Source: Ceratopteris richardii (taxonomy: Eukaryota; Streptophyta; Polypodiopsida; Polypodiales; Pteridaceae). From it: a stretch of DNA of 64,000 bases. The notes under the pieces were generated by a model. The model was not told the origin of the DNA, did no database searches, and worked only from the letters and a program-made list of their open reading frames with translations. Below are positions 46,718 to 57,546 of this stretch, piece after piece. Made by a program: the position numbers and the translations under genes. Within the stretch, counting starts at the first letter, position 1. Every line of letters starts with the position of its first letter. The DNA is taken from NCBI GenBank assembly GCA_020310875.1, contig CM035422.1, positions 49,943,607-50,007,606 on the forward strand. The letters are read 5' to 3'.

Positions 46718-49426
46718 CTAGGCTTCTCTCTCCGTAGTAGTATAATTGCGTTCTGCTTGATTTAACTGTCTACTGGCATAGGCTATCGGGTGGTCTAATT
46801 TTCCTGTGTCAACTGGTTGAGCTAAGATGCAACCAATGGCAAACTTGGAAGCATCCACATGAATGTGAAACGGTTTATTCCAGTTGGGGACTCGAAGAAT
46901 GGGTGATGAACTCAATCGATTCTTTAACTCATTAAAGGCTTTTTCACATTCTTCAGTCCAATTGAATAGAGTCAATAATGCATAAAGAGGTCTAGCAATT
47001 ATGGCATACATATGTATGAATCTTTGATAGTAACCACAATGTCCCATAAATGCTTGAACTTCTTTAGCCGTTTTAGGTCTTGGTAAATCCAAAATTACTT
47101 TAATTTTGTCTTCATCCGTTGAAATTCCATATTTAGAGACAATATGTCCTAAGATTTTCCCTTGTCGCACCATGAAGACACATTTTTCAGGATTGAGGCA
47201 TACTCGATATTGTCGACATTTGGCAAAAATCTTTTCAAGTTCAGGGATGTGCTCTGATCGTATAGCTGAATATGTACAAAGATCGTCCACGTATACCTCC
47301 ATACTTTTTCTCAGAAATTCCTTGAACACATGACACATCAATCTTTGGAAAGTAGCTGGGGCGTTCGTTAAACCAAAAGGCATGACTCTAAAGGCGTATA
47401 CTCCCCATTCAGTTGCAAATGCAGTCTTATGTTGGTCCTCCGGAGCAATGGCTACCTGATTATACCCTGAAAAGCCATCCAGAAAGCTATAAACTTCCTT
47501 CCCTGCTACCCTTTCCAAGAGATGATCAGTGATTGGTAAGGGATAGCTATCCCTTATGGTTGCGGCGTTTACTTTCTTCAAATTGATGCACACTCTTAAC
47601 TTTCCATTCTTTTTTGGTACAACCACCAAGGGTGACACCCATTCCGTGTGCTCAATTTCGTAGATGAATCCAGCATCTAACAACTTATCTATTTCTTCTT
47701 TTATCTTGGCTGAATACACATCATTATAAGTATATGGTCTCTGTTTCGAAGGTTTGGCTTCGGATGTCATGGGGATTCTATGCGCACATATAGATGGGTC
47801 TACTCCTTTTAAGTCCTTATAAGTCCAAGCGAAGACATCCCGGTATTCTCTTATGAGTCGAATTAACTCTTGTTCTTCTTCTAATGAGACATCCTGTCCT
47901 ATGAAGGTACAACGTTCCTCTCCTCCTTCCATAGTTACCACTATCTTTTTGGTCTGTTCCTTATTATCATATGCTATTCCAGGCTGTGCTTCTCTTTTAG
48001 GCATTTGAATAGCAATTTTCCTCTCTTCCACTTCATATTTTTTAAAATGGGCTGGTACCTCAAATTGGTCTTGGAGTTTGTTTTCTTCATCTTCTGATTC
48101 CCTTTCCACTTCTAATTCCCCTTTTTGTGTGAGTTCCTTATGTGTTTCATTGGTCGTGATCTCTATGTTGGTGGTACCAATCCCTAGATCCATGGGTTCA
48201 GGTTCCATTTCAATGCTCTCGTAGTCCTCCTTCCAGTCTTTTTCGATCACTTCTCCTTCTTCTGCCTCCTGAAGGACTACCATATACAGGCTAACATCAT
48301 AACCCTCCTCGTCGATACATTCGTTCATGGTCACTACTTCTTCATTTACGCAGACATCGAGTGTAGCTAAGATTTCCATCCAACCGTGAGGTTCGAATTC
48401 TTCATCCGGAAATACTTGTGGCATATAGGCTGGATCTTGTACAGATCTCACTATTCCTTGTTTCTGTTGCCATCCTCTTCTTCTCTCCTCTTCTTTCTTT
48501 GCAGCTTGACATATCCACAGATGAGTGTCCTCGTTCATCCAGGATTGATCACTAGAACCTGCACTATGGACCGATTGATCATCTTCCTCTTTATGGATTT
48601 GATTCCATTGTAGAGGTGGCACATCTTGATAAGTGTATGTATGTAGGTTTATCCTAGTGGTGGTTCCTGCGTGTTGTAGGTATACTGCATCTTTTCCCCA
48701 ATCTTGTACGACCTTTAGCTGTCTCATGAAGGGCCTTCCCAAGATCATTTCATAATTGCTTGGCCTTTCGAAGTGACAAATTGCTAAAGTATGTTCAAAT
48801 TCCACTCCACACGTGGTGAAGACTACTCGTTCCAACAATCCTAAGGGTCTTTCCATATGTCCATCTGCCATTTGAATTTTCATGCGTGTTGGTCTTAATG
48901 CTGGTTTTCCCCATTTCTCCCAAATTTCTTTGGTAGCAATGCCAACACCAGCTCCTGAATCTAGTATGGCTTTGGTAGTGTAACCCCTATAGGTGATTGG
49001 AAGACAGGTATTTCCTTCATCTCCTTCACTAAAGTCTCCTACCTTATCCACTAGAATTCTCACTGTTTTCACTTCGTCAGCTACCTCTTTCTTTTCCTCC
49101 TTGACTTCCCATTGATTGATCAATTTCTCTTTTAAGTGTGGTTTTACCTTTAACAGTTCCTCGAATGTTAGGGTACATGGGATTTTCACCTCTCTAAGAC
49201 GTTGTATGATCTCAGATGTTTGGACTGATGGGTTCGTTTCCCGTCTCCTTATTGATGGAATGCGATACAATTCTGAATTGTGCTCGTACTCCCTGGTGTA
49301 GTTGGGTAGTTCCTTTACATCTTCCTTGTCACTTGCATCCATTGGAAACATTTCTTCTGAATTTAGTTCAGGTATTGAACCCTCTATTTCGTTTTCTGCT
49401 TCTAATTCTTCAAAGGGCGGTTCCAT
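46718..49426 (-). pseudogene. First protease, RT and RNase H, element D
   Basis: 902 open codons lie in the same frame as gag after one TGA at 49460. The first aspartic protease (about residues 145-250) has AILDSGAG with Asp156 and MILGRPF. An acidic linker precedes RT (EYRDVFAWTYKDLKGVDP, VVPKKNGKLRVCINLKKVN, FGLTNAPATF, active site YVDD at 47282-47293). RNase H begins with HVDAS and ends at TTEREA, where the frame is lost. It is highly similar to element C in RT and more diverged in the linker. Confidence 0.88.
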
Positions 49427-49459
49427 TCCTTCTACCTTTTTCCACTTGTCCTCTTGAAC

Positions 49460-50772
49460 TCATGCCCATAGATCCTTAGTCCAGTCTCCTTCTACTTCAG
49501 GGACTATGGATTCTTCCTTTCTCTCAACATCAAATTCATCATTCTGTGGTCTATTTACTTCGACTTTCTCATGAGTGTTTAGGCACTCTTGGAATTTTTC
49601 TTCGGAAATTCGGGTATTTGGTAGAGGCGATGCAGGTTTTTCTAAGGTTTGTTGCGCAATTTCTATCAATTTCTTGCATATTTCTAACCTTTCTTTCTCT
49701 AAGTCGCCTCTCGGATATTCTCTCTCATGTTGTTCTACGGTAGGTCCTGCTTTTATTCGTGCCTTATATGCCTGAATCCACATGGCTAATTCTTCAGGCA
49801 CAGGATCTGCTAGAACGGATCCTACCTCCTCCCTTTTATTCTCATTTTTATTTTCTTCTTCCACTTGCGGTTCCTTTGTTGGTTTCTGTTTACTCTTTTC
49901 ATTTTCCTTCCTTTGTAATAACTTTTTTTCTTTTATCCTATCTCTCCGGTTCTTCCATCTCTGGGATCTTTTACTGGCGATACTTTTCTCTATTTCTTCG
50001 GAGTCTTCTACTCTATGAGGGATAGTTATATTCCCCTCTTTGTCACTTTGATCATTCCCGTCTGTTCTATCAGGGTTTTCTCTGGCCTTGGCTCTTGTTA
50101 TGGCCTTTAAAGGTACTGTGTATTCTTTGTCGCTCCCTGATGATTCAATCACTTCTATCACATTAATCTGCACGTTAGATGTGACTTTGTTGGGGTTCTT
50201 AGGACAATCTCTGAAGAGATGTTCTTTACCACAATCGCTACAGTAGCCTTCCCAAATTCGTTGTGGTGGTGGTGGGTTTGGTAACGTACATTCTCTAATA
50301 TAGTGGTCACCTCCACATCTGTAGCATGGTCCTCTGGGTACAGGCTGTCTATTCATAGGTCGAGGTGGCATGGTTGCTCTAAGAGCTGTGTACATTAAGG
50401 ACACATAATCCTGCTCGTGTCCGTATGAACTGTCCGGTATTTCCATGCCATAAGCATATGGGTCATACTGTTGCCCATATTCTGTTATCGCGCTTTCATA
50501 ACCAGGGTATGTTCCTTGACTAGGGTCGTAAAATGAGTCATATGGTTCACTACTAGTCAAAGGTGTGGCTGGCACTATAGCCCTTTCTAGGTTTTCCTCT
50601 GGTTGTGCAATCTTGACTAGGACAACGTTCTGAGGGTGGGGCGGTTGTTGTCCTAGTACTGGCTGTGGTTGCGTAAATCCCTGATATGCGTATGGTCGTG
50701 GTATGGGTGCCTGTGGCTGATATGAGGGATATCTAAAGACTTCTCCTCCTTGCTCTCTTTGGGGATATCCAT
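49460..50772 (-). pseudogene. gag C-terminal part and linker, element D (distal to element G)
   Basis: This is the part of gag downstream of the G insertion, in the same frame as 60372-62147 once the 9595 extra bases are discounted. It has a Tyr/Pro/Gln-rich linker, two short knuckles CX2CX3HX4C (CYRCGGDHYIREC and CSDCGKEHLFRDC, about 50330-50200), a highly charged Lys/Glu segment, and the GSVLADPVPEEL block shared with element C. It ends at TGA 49460, probably a decayed Arg codon. Confidence 0.82.
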
Positions 50773-50776
50773 ACGG
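50773..50776. repeat. Target-site duplication of element G (left copy)
   Basis: ACGG occurs directly before the LTR start at 50777 and again at 60368-60371 directly after the LTR end. Discounting the element and one copy leaves the gag frame of D open. It is 4 bp, or 5 bp with one mismatch. Confidence 0.8.
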
Positions 50777-53601
50777 TGTCGTGGGGTTTAAAGAAAGGAA
50801 GGAGCTACAATAGAGTTTATTAGCATTCATTTGATCAAGCTCACATGATGAGTATCCAACTGTCAAGTTCCTAATGTGATACTACTCTCGAGGTGCAAAA
50901 GTTTTACTGTTCAAATGATGTAACTCTGAGTTCTTAATTTAGCCTCTATTTGCGATTATTGTTAGAAGGAAGACAAGAACGTAAACCTATTCACTTCAAT
51001 GGGTAGTACAAACAGGTAGTGGGATTCATGAATGATTTCCAGTGACACGTTCCTTGTTTGTGCTTTAACCATGTTTAAAATTTCACGAGCTCGGGTTCTC
51101 AAATGTGGACGCAGATTCTAAAATACGTGCATCAGAGCTTATGGCTCATATATACAAGGCCGCATGCATAAGTACATATATACAGAGTGTTTGCGGATAT
51201 ACAGATATCCATGTCTTCTATTGCACAGCCAAAGTTTCTATCTCGCTAACTACACGTTTTCATGTATATGATATACTTATAAACATATTCAGGCTCCATG
51301 ATCATCTCTACCCATACAATTTTGTGCATACATCAAGCTGCATCTATGTACGTCTGCAGCAGCATATCATGTGTCAAAACAGAGAGGACATGATAAATAA
51401 ATGTATCCAATATATTGAGGCATTCATGCATACATATTTTCAGCTTTTCATCCATTAGCGCACACATTCAAATGCAAATGTACACATGATGACTATTCCT
51501 AAAGCTTACGAATATGCGTGTATACACACAGAGAAGAGCTCATATATTCACAAGAAAGTTTAATTGAATACAAAAGGTTGAGCTAATATATGCACGCCTT
51601 TACGTCCATCACAGCTTTAGGAACATTGACTAGGCCATCCATATCGACCAGGCCCGCTTTACTTTTGCTGCATGTGATGATGGTAAGAATCATAGACTGA
51701 GAAACAAAAGCTGAACATATTAGGATATCTAAAAACTGTGTCATGAGCAAGCTTGACAGTGGACTATCTGCTGTCCAGACGTAATTAGAATTCTGTAAGT
51801 TATACCATGGCAGAAGCCAGGTCTGAATCAGCTGCACGGGACAACAGAATCAATTGATTCTGCAGCAGTAAACCTCTTTCTGATGATAAATCAGAGAGTA
51901 GCACGATTTTATCAAAGCCTAAGCGAGTCCTGTCATTTTGAGACATGCTGCATTTATGAAGACGAATCCCCTGGGTCAGCATATCAGGTTCCCTCTACAA
52001 GATACCTTCATAGCCCGTGCAGGGTGAAAACAAAAATCCTTTGAGAATCTAACTTTTTAGAGATTCAGAATCGATATCGCAAGTATGCAGTGTGCCAGAA
52101 AATCTGCTACGTATAATTCATAAATCTGTGGGTGAAATACTGAAAACGCATACAAAATTCAATGCATCGAACAATATGACCAGATGCTTTTCTCTCAGAT
52201 TGTACTGGATTATGCCAAGTCTTTGCAAACCTTCATAATGTAACTGTATGAAGTACCTTATGTATTATAATAAAGCACAGCATGATGGTAAAGTACATCG
52301 ATACTGGAACCAAAGACACATATGGTTAAATCCGAGAGCCAATACTAGGGTGCACCTTTACGTAGAACCACTAAGCTAGTCTTAAATTTGGGCGATACGT
52401 TTTTGAGAATAAACAGCTGCTTCATCAAAACCAAGTAATGCATCAAGCATATACATACGAAGAGATGCTGGTCCGCTGGCCTTCTCATAACCGATTTCAC
52501 CAGTTGCTGTTATACGTTGAGACTGCTACAATGCAATGAGTCCTCTATGTTGGTTCCATGCCTGCAAACGTCGCCTCCTTGCCTGTGGCTACTCGCAAAA
52601 TCCTCTGCTTCAATAGCTATCACTTTCTCCTAGAAAACCTGCTTTGATCATGAAGAGCTCCATGCATGCAGCAGATCGCCGACCCCCCCCCCCCCCCCCC
52701 GACTCATGTCGTCCTCTCTCTCAAATTGAAATCCAGCGTTATGATTGATTGACAGTCGCGGTCGTCACAATTTGACAGCTCTCTTCGTTGATGAAACATT
52801 CAGCGCTGCGCTTTCCACCTTTCCAGCGTTTTCTGCCGCCTGCACTCTTTTGTGGTACCTGTTGAACATTGATTCTTGACCCCTTGGAGTTGATGTGTTC
52901 CGAGATATTGACCGTGCAGATGAGGGTGATTCCTATCAGAACCACGGGCAACACATCACGATCGTGGCCCAGTACACCTGCCTAGAGCTCGCCATATGTA
53001 GAGATTGGACAAAAATCGGTATTCGATATTCAGAACATTGTTGTGAGATTGCCTCCCCAGTTTGTCCCGACGGCTGCCGATATCTCCCAGAGTTCTCCCT
53101 GCGATCGTACCCATCATTCCATTTTCGCCACCTGTACTTCATTCCAAAAGCAAACAATACATACTAAACTCACAGGTAGGTGCTTACACATGGTCATGTG
53201 CATACATCCACTCATATATGCACACACATTCATACAAATACACACAAAACACACATATAAGACCATGGTCGCACATGAACATATAAAACCATATTCAACA
53301 TGGTGCTCTCTATTCGCACTCGTTTTCAATTCATCACACATTTTCATAATATGAATGAGTCTCGATACACACATTCACATGGTGTGTGCGCATGTAATCA
53401 CACTATATGCAGATATACATGATACAGAAATATCAATAGATTGTGATGTCCGTCCATAAATTAAACTTAACTTTATCTTCACAATAATACTCATTTGATT
53501 TCCGAGCATGGACTTTGAATCTCCACCACTGATTTGGAATCATTATATTGATTCAAAATTTCATAATGGTTCATAAGCTCGGATGCCGATTCTCGACCAC
53601 A
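50777..53601 (-). repeat. 3' LTR of element G
   Basis: The 2825-bp LTR reads TGTGGTCGAG at its minus-strand start and ends CACGACA. It contains a run of 18 C (52683-52700; 14 in the other copy) and CA-rich, ATACA-rich low-complexity DNA near 53190-53270. Many small ORFs on both strands are shared by the two copies but show no recognisable protein. Confidence 0.92.
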
Positions 53602-53613
53602 TCCACCCCCTCT
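53602..53613 (-). other. Polypurine tract, element G
   Basis: The minus strand reads AGAGGGGGTGGA directly before the TGTGGTCG start of the 3' LTR, which fixes that boundary. Confidence 0.85.
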
Positions 53614-54970
53614 GAACCTGTGCATCCTCCGGATGCACCACCAACCTGCATACACAACATTAAATACAAGCGAGGATCAAGTGGTCGTGGCATATAAACA
53701 GGATTTAAAGAAATTTCAACTGGATACATGAAATCTGAATACGCATTAAACTTGGCATAAATCAAGAAAAGAAGGTAGACAAAAGCATCCCATACAACAT
53801 ATCAGAATACACTAATGCACTCAGACTAAAAATCATATGAGTAATTCGAAAACTTCTTAGCTCTCTCGTTAACTCGACCCGGTCAGATCTAGTAGCCTAT
53901 CCGAAGCATTTGCATATACCAGTCTTCACTAACTCGATTTATGAAACTCGCTTCTGGCTTCCCTATTGATCTTCTATCATCTGAAGCCCCTTCAGACCCT
54001 TTTCTTATTTTTCTCATATTTTTATTTTGTCTTTCTTTATTTTAATTCTTTATCCCAGCTCAACCTTTATATCTTTGCTTTTATTTTTATTTATTTATTT
54101 TCCACACCTTTCGGCCTATGTCGAAATCGGATGCGACTCGTGGACCTGACCACCCGGCCAGGTTTAGCCCACCCATCTACCGACCCGACATAGCGCACGA
54201 TGCACAATGTCAGCCTCATACGAAATCAACGTCACCTCGTGGCTCTAACCACCCGGTCAGAGTGACTCCACTCGCCTATCAACCCGTATGAGCGCGTAAC
54301 AACATGTAGGTCAGGCCATACGACACAACTAGCGTCAGCTCGTGGCCCTGATCACCCGACCAGGGTAGTTCCACCCGCCTACTAGCTCATCGCAGCACCC
54401 AACAACACATACACATACATATAAATAGCTGGCTGGTATAAGAATTCTTTTCTCAAGATATAATCTGTCTGAAGATTAGGTCAGATGAGAGATCAAGAGT
54501 AGAAGTCGAAGTGTCTCACTCATCAAGTGCTCATAAACACTAGTATATACAAATACTTAGTCTAGGTCTTCCCTTCACCTTCCTCGGTCTTGTTCTCGAA
54601 AGTTCTAGTCCATCTTCTAATCTTCCTCATATAATCTCAGTCCTTATACATCATATGTAATCTTATTAGTGGTACGAGATCTTTGGTCTTATACATCATA
54701 TAATCTTATTAGTGGTACGAGATCTTATTAGTGATCTTTTTATATACACATATACAAGAGAAAACAAAAAACTGAAGTAATAACATCTCACCAGTATGAA
54801 GTCAGAAGCCTACTTGAGCTTGTCGCCTCCAATCTCCTCTTCTTGTTTCATTATGAGTCGCTATCTTCAATTTATTGATTTGATTCCTGTGTCTTTCTTC
54901 AAATCAAAGCAAAAACATAAGATATATACATTCCTATTTACAAAAACATTTCTTTAAGTATTATGGAATT
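53614..54970 (-). other. 3' non-coding region of element G
   Basis: About 1.36 kb lies between the gag-like stop and the polypurine tract. It has no convincing ORF. It holds the three hairpin repeats at 54144-54365 and a short direct repeat (ATCTTATTAGTGGTACGAGA units near 54660-54735). T-rich near 53990-54110. Confidence 0.7.
54144..54365. repeat. Three about-100-bp repeats, each with a hairpin, in element G
   Basis: Hairpins lie at 54144-54163, 54244-54261 and 54346-54365. Each has a CCACCCG- or TCACCCG-type centre with stems of 7-8 bp. The stem sequences differ (ACCTG/CAGGT, TCT/AGA, CCCTG/CAGGG outer arms) but pairing is kept. Each hairpin follows TCGTGG and is followed by a similar block including CC-C-C-CCTA-C. 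This suggests a selected structure or a recent tandem repeat. Confidence 0.7.
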
Positions 54971-57448
54971 TTATTGAAAAGATTCTTCCTTCAATCTTAC
55001 CTTCTCTGATACATACTCACCAAAGAAGCTGTGCTTTAAAAGAAGCCATCTCTGAACTGCATCAATCATGGTAGCATTCTTAAATAAGTTAGATATGTGT
55101 ACAAGCCACTTCATTTGCTTGTCTATTCCTTGATGGTTTAAATAGTAGTCATAGCTTTTGAAAAACTTGAAAATCCATGATTCAATGATTTGAGCATAGT
55201 CACCTTTGTTCATGATCCTCTCATATGCATCATATGAAAAGACACATGATAAATGAAGAGCACATGTATACAAATTTTTAAATTCTGAAGTGTTTAGATC
55301 ATTATTAAAAAAATCTTTCAAGTATAGATTTTTATTCATTTCATACTTCAAGTCATTTGGGAAAATCTCCTTATTTGCATCATCTTGCATTAGACCCATG
55401 TCTTCATTAGAATCACAATTTTGAATTGATTCATTAGATTCTCTCATTAGGTAGAAGTCTTCATCATCCTCGCACAACAATATATTTTTGTCATGCAGTC
55501 TATCATGATTTCTTTCTATTTCAACGTCAGCAATTATTGAATCTGCTTCTCTTTCTAATCTTTCCAAGAATTTTTCATCATCGCTATGGTCCAAAACCAT
55601 CTCTCCTTCAACATGAAGGGAATCCATATCTTCATAATCAAGAAAATCATAATCTTCAATTTCTTTATTTAAAATGCTATCATAGGATTCTGAATCCATC
55701 TCCATCGCTTCTTTCTCATTCTCTTCAGAGGATACACTTAGATCACATTCTTCATACATCTCCTCGGTCATCGATTCTTGCTTAAATACTTCATGTGTAA
55801 ATATCTGGACACATTCATTTGAGTCAATTAAATCTCTATTTGTCGAAAAATATTTGAATCGAGCTTCATCAATGTAGCCATTTAGTTCAATATTTTCTTG
55901 TTTTCTTCTTGTGGGTTCCATCTCTTGATCCTGGGAAGGATTATTAACTTCAGTAGAAATTAGCACCTCAGTAGAAGTAGGGTTTTGAACTTGGGTCAGA
56001 ATTTGATTTGGTTGGATTATTGGTATTTGGAATAGTGGAATTTCTTGAGTGGGTTGATTTATTTGTATTGGTTGATTTTGATCTTGTAAAGCTTCTACTT
56101 GATGCCAAGTTCTTCTTTTCTCTCCTTCACCCTCATTGGTTCTTCTTCGTTTCTCTTCCACTACTGCTTCATGCTCTACCGAAGAGCATAGGTATGTAAC
56201 AACCGAGAGAGTATCTACAGGATCATCCCATCCACTTACCCCTCGGATTTCATTACTAGCTGTCTTTAAAATTTCATGATGCATCTTCCCGCGGTCTAAG
56301 GACTTTATTACTTTAGACCACGGTTCTAAATCATTATTTTCGTCAACTACCTGACATGTATACGTATGCGATGTTGAAGCAACGTTTTCACATGTGCCAG
56401 GGAAGAATATTCTCATTCCTCCCCGACCAAAATTAATGTTTACTTTTTCTCCAGTCTTAGAGTCATATATCATCTTTTCCTTAACGAATACCAAGTTCTT
56501 TGCTAATGCTTCTTTGAAGCTCTCACATGAGTATCTGTTATGCTCCAAAGAGTCACACCAAATACATCTTTTAATTTCTGGAGCTTTTGGATTTTTAGGT
56601 GCCGGTGCTTGTAAAGATTGAGATTCAATCATCTGTTTCATACTTTGAATCGTAAGGTCACTAAACTTTTTAAACATATCTTCCATTGTATTAGTGGGCA
56701 CGACATCCTTTGGTATTGGTAGGTTTACCTGAGGGTTCTGTACAGGTTGCTGAACAGCCTGAGCTTGTTCTTCTTGCAAATCATCATGCCAGCTTTGCAT
56801 GAACTTAGACAAAGTTCTTTGCTTTTCTACATATCCCCTAACAGCTTTATCTACATTACCCCAGTCTTCGGTAAGACCAGACTCAGTTCCTATCTGTTGT
56901 AATTGTGGGAAAATTTCTTCTCGGGCTTTCGAATCTATAGCCCGGAGAAACAAGGATACCTTTTCTTGATCTATAGCCCTCCTATCATAATCAGATAAAT
57001 CTGCAAATTGCTGATCAAACTCCCTTTTTATATCTAGAACAGATTGATCTTTTGGTTTATGTATCCACTTTAGAAATGTGGATCTAGTCACTTTTTCTTC
57101 ATCATCCAGTGCAAACATCCTTATGAGTATCATCTTGTATTGTGACCATCTTATTTGCCCTTCTATAACTAGTCGAGGTGCATCCACAACTAGTTGGTCA
57201 CGCAAATGTAATTCTGAAACGTATACAAAATTGTCAATTAATTCTTGATCACTTAATGGTGTTAGACCCGTACCAAGGTATCGTGCCTCCAATTCATATT
57301 CCTTGCAAAAACGAGTAACATTTTTACCACTGAAATATCCACTTCTTCTGACTACTCGCTCATGAAATGCCTGAATGGCACTTCGTCTTTTCTCGTCCTG
57401 CTGAAAGCGCAGAAGTTGGGTTATAACATCCATCGTTGCATCGCCCAT
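54971..57448 (-). CDS. gag-like protein of element G, intact, 825 residues
   Basis: It starts at ATG 57448 (MGDATMDV), about 80 nt from the PBS. Residues about 30-230 are a helical capsid-like region (GKNVTRFCKEYEL, LVIEGQIRWSQYKMILIRMF, LDIKREFDQQFADL, KVSLFLRAID). A Gln/Pro linker is followed by one CX2CX4HX4C knuckle (CIWCDSLEHNRYSC, about residue 295). A conserved-looking block follows (INFGRGGMRIFF). The C-terminal half is strongly acidic (about 540-740) and ends in a helical domain. No catalytic motif. It probably packages the RNA of G with an unknown helper's enzymes. It is not obviously alignable with gag of A, C or D. Confidence 0.82.
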   Translation of the reverse strand: MGDATMDVITQLLRFQQDEKRRSAIQAFHERVVRRSGYFSGKNVTRFCKEYELEARYLGTGLTPLSDQELIDNFVYVSELHLRDQLVVDAPRLVIEGQIRWSQYKMILIRMFALDDEEKVTRSTFLKWIHKPKDQSVLDIKREFDQQFADLSDYDRRAIDQEKVSLFLRAIDSKAREEIFPQLQQIGTESGLTEDWGNVDKAVRGYVEKQRTLSKFMQSWHDDLQEEQAQAVQQPVQNPQVNLPIPKDVVPTNTMEDMFKKFSDLTIQSMKQMIESQSLQAPAPKNPKAPEIKRCIWCDSLEHNRYSCESFKEALAKNLVFVKEKMIYDSKTGEKVNINFGRGGMRIFFPGTCENVASTSHTYTCQVVDENNDLEPWSKVIKSLDRGKMHHEILKTASNEIRGVSGWDDPVDTLSVVTYLCSSVEHEAVVEEKRRRTNEGEGEKRRTWHQVEALQDQNQPIQINQPTQEIPLFQIPIIQPNQILTQVQNPTSTEVLISTEVNNPSQDQEMEPTRRKQENIELNGYIDEARFKYFSTNRDLIDSNECVQIFTHEVFKQESMTEEMYEECDLSVSSEENEKEAMEMDSESYDSILNKEIEDYDFLDYEDMDSLHVEGEMVLDHSDDEKFLERLEREADSIIADVEIERNHDRLHDKNILLCEDDEDFYLMRESNESIQNCDSNEDMGLMQDDANKEIFPNDLKYEMNKNLYLKDFFNNDLNTSEFKNLYTCALHLSCVFSYDAYERIMNKGDYAQIIESWIFKFFKSYDYYLNHQGIDKQMKWLVHISNLFKNATMIDAVQRWLLLKHSFFGEYVSEKVRLKEESFQ

Positions 57449-57524
57449 AAATGGTCAAGCACGATGAGCTCACTCAACTGCACCACTCTCTAAACTAGGA
57501 TCAGAATCTCTACACTCTCCTCCT

Positions 57525-57542
57525 TTCACGTCGGGTTCACAA
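57525..57542 (-). other. Primer-binding site, tRNA-Trp type (element G)
   Basis: The minus strand reads TTGTGAACCCGACGTGAA, 17 of 18 matching the complement of the plant tRNA-Trp 3' end (TGGTGAACCCGACGTGAA). It lies 4 nt from the LTR. Confidence 0.8.
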
Positions 57543-57546
57543 GGTA

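Noticed and set aside
51105-51458. 117-codon ORF present twice (also 57875-58228), suggesting a conserved gene
   Set aside because: It is duplicated only because it lies in both LTRs of element G. Other short ORFs in the LTR are duplicated the same way, and no domain is visible.
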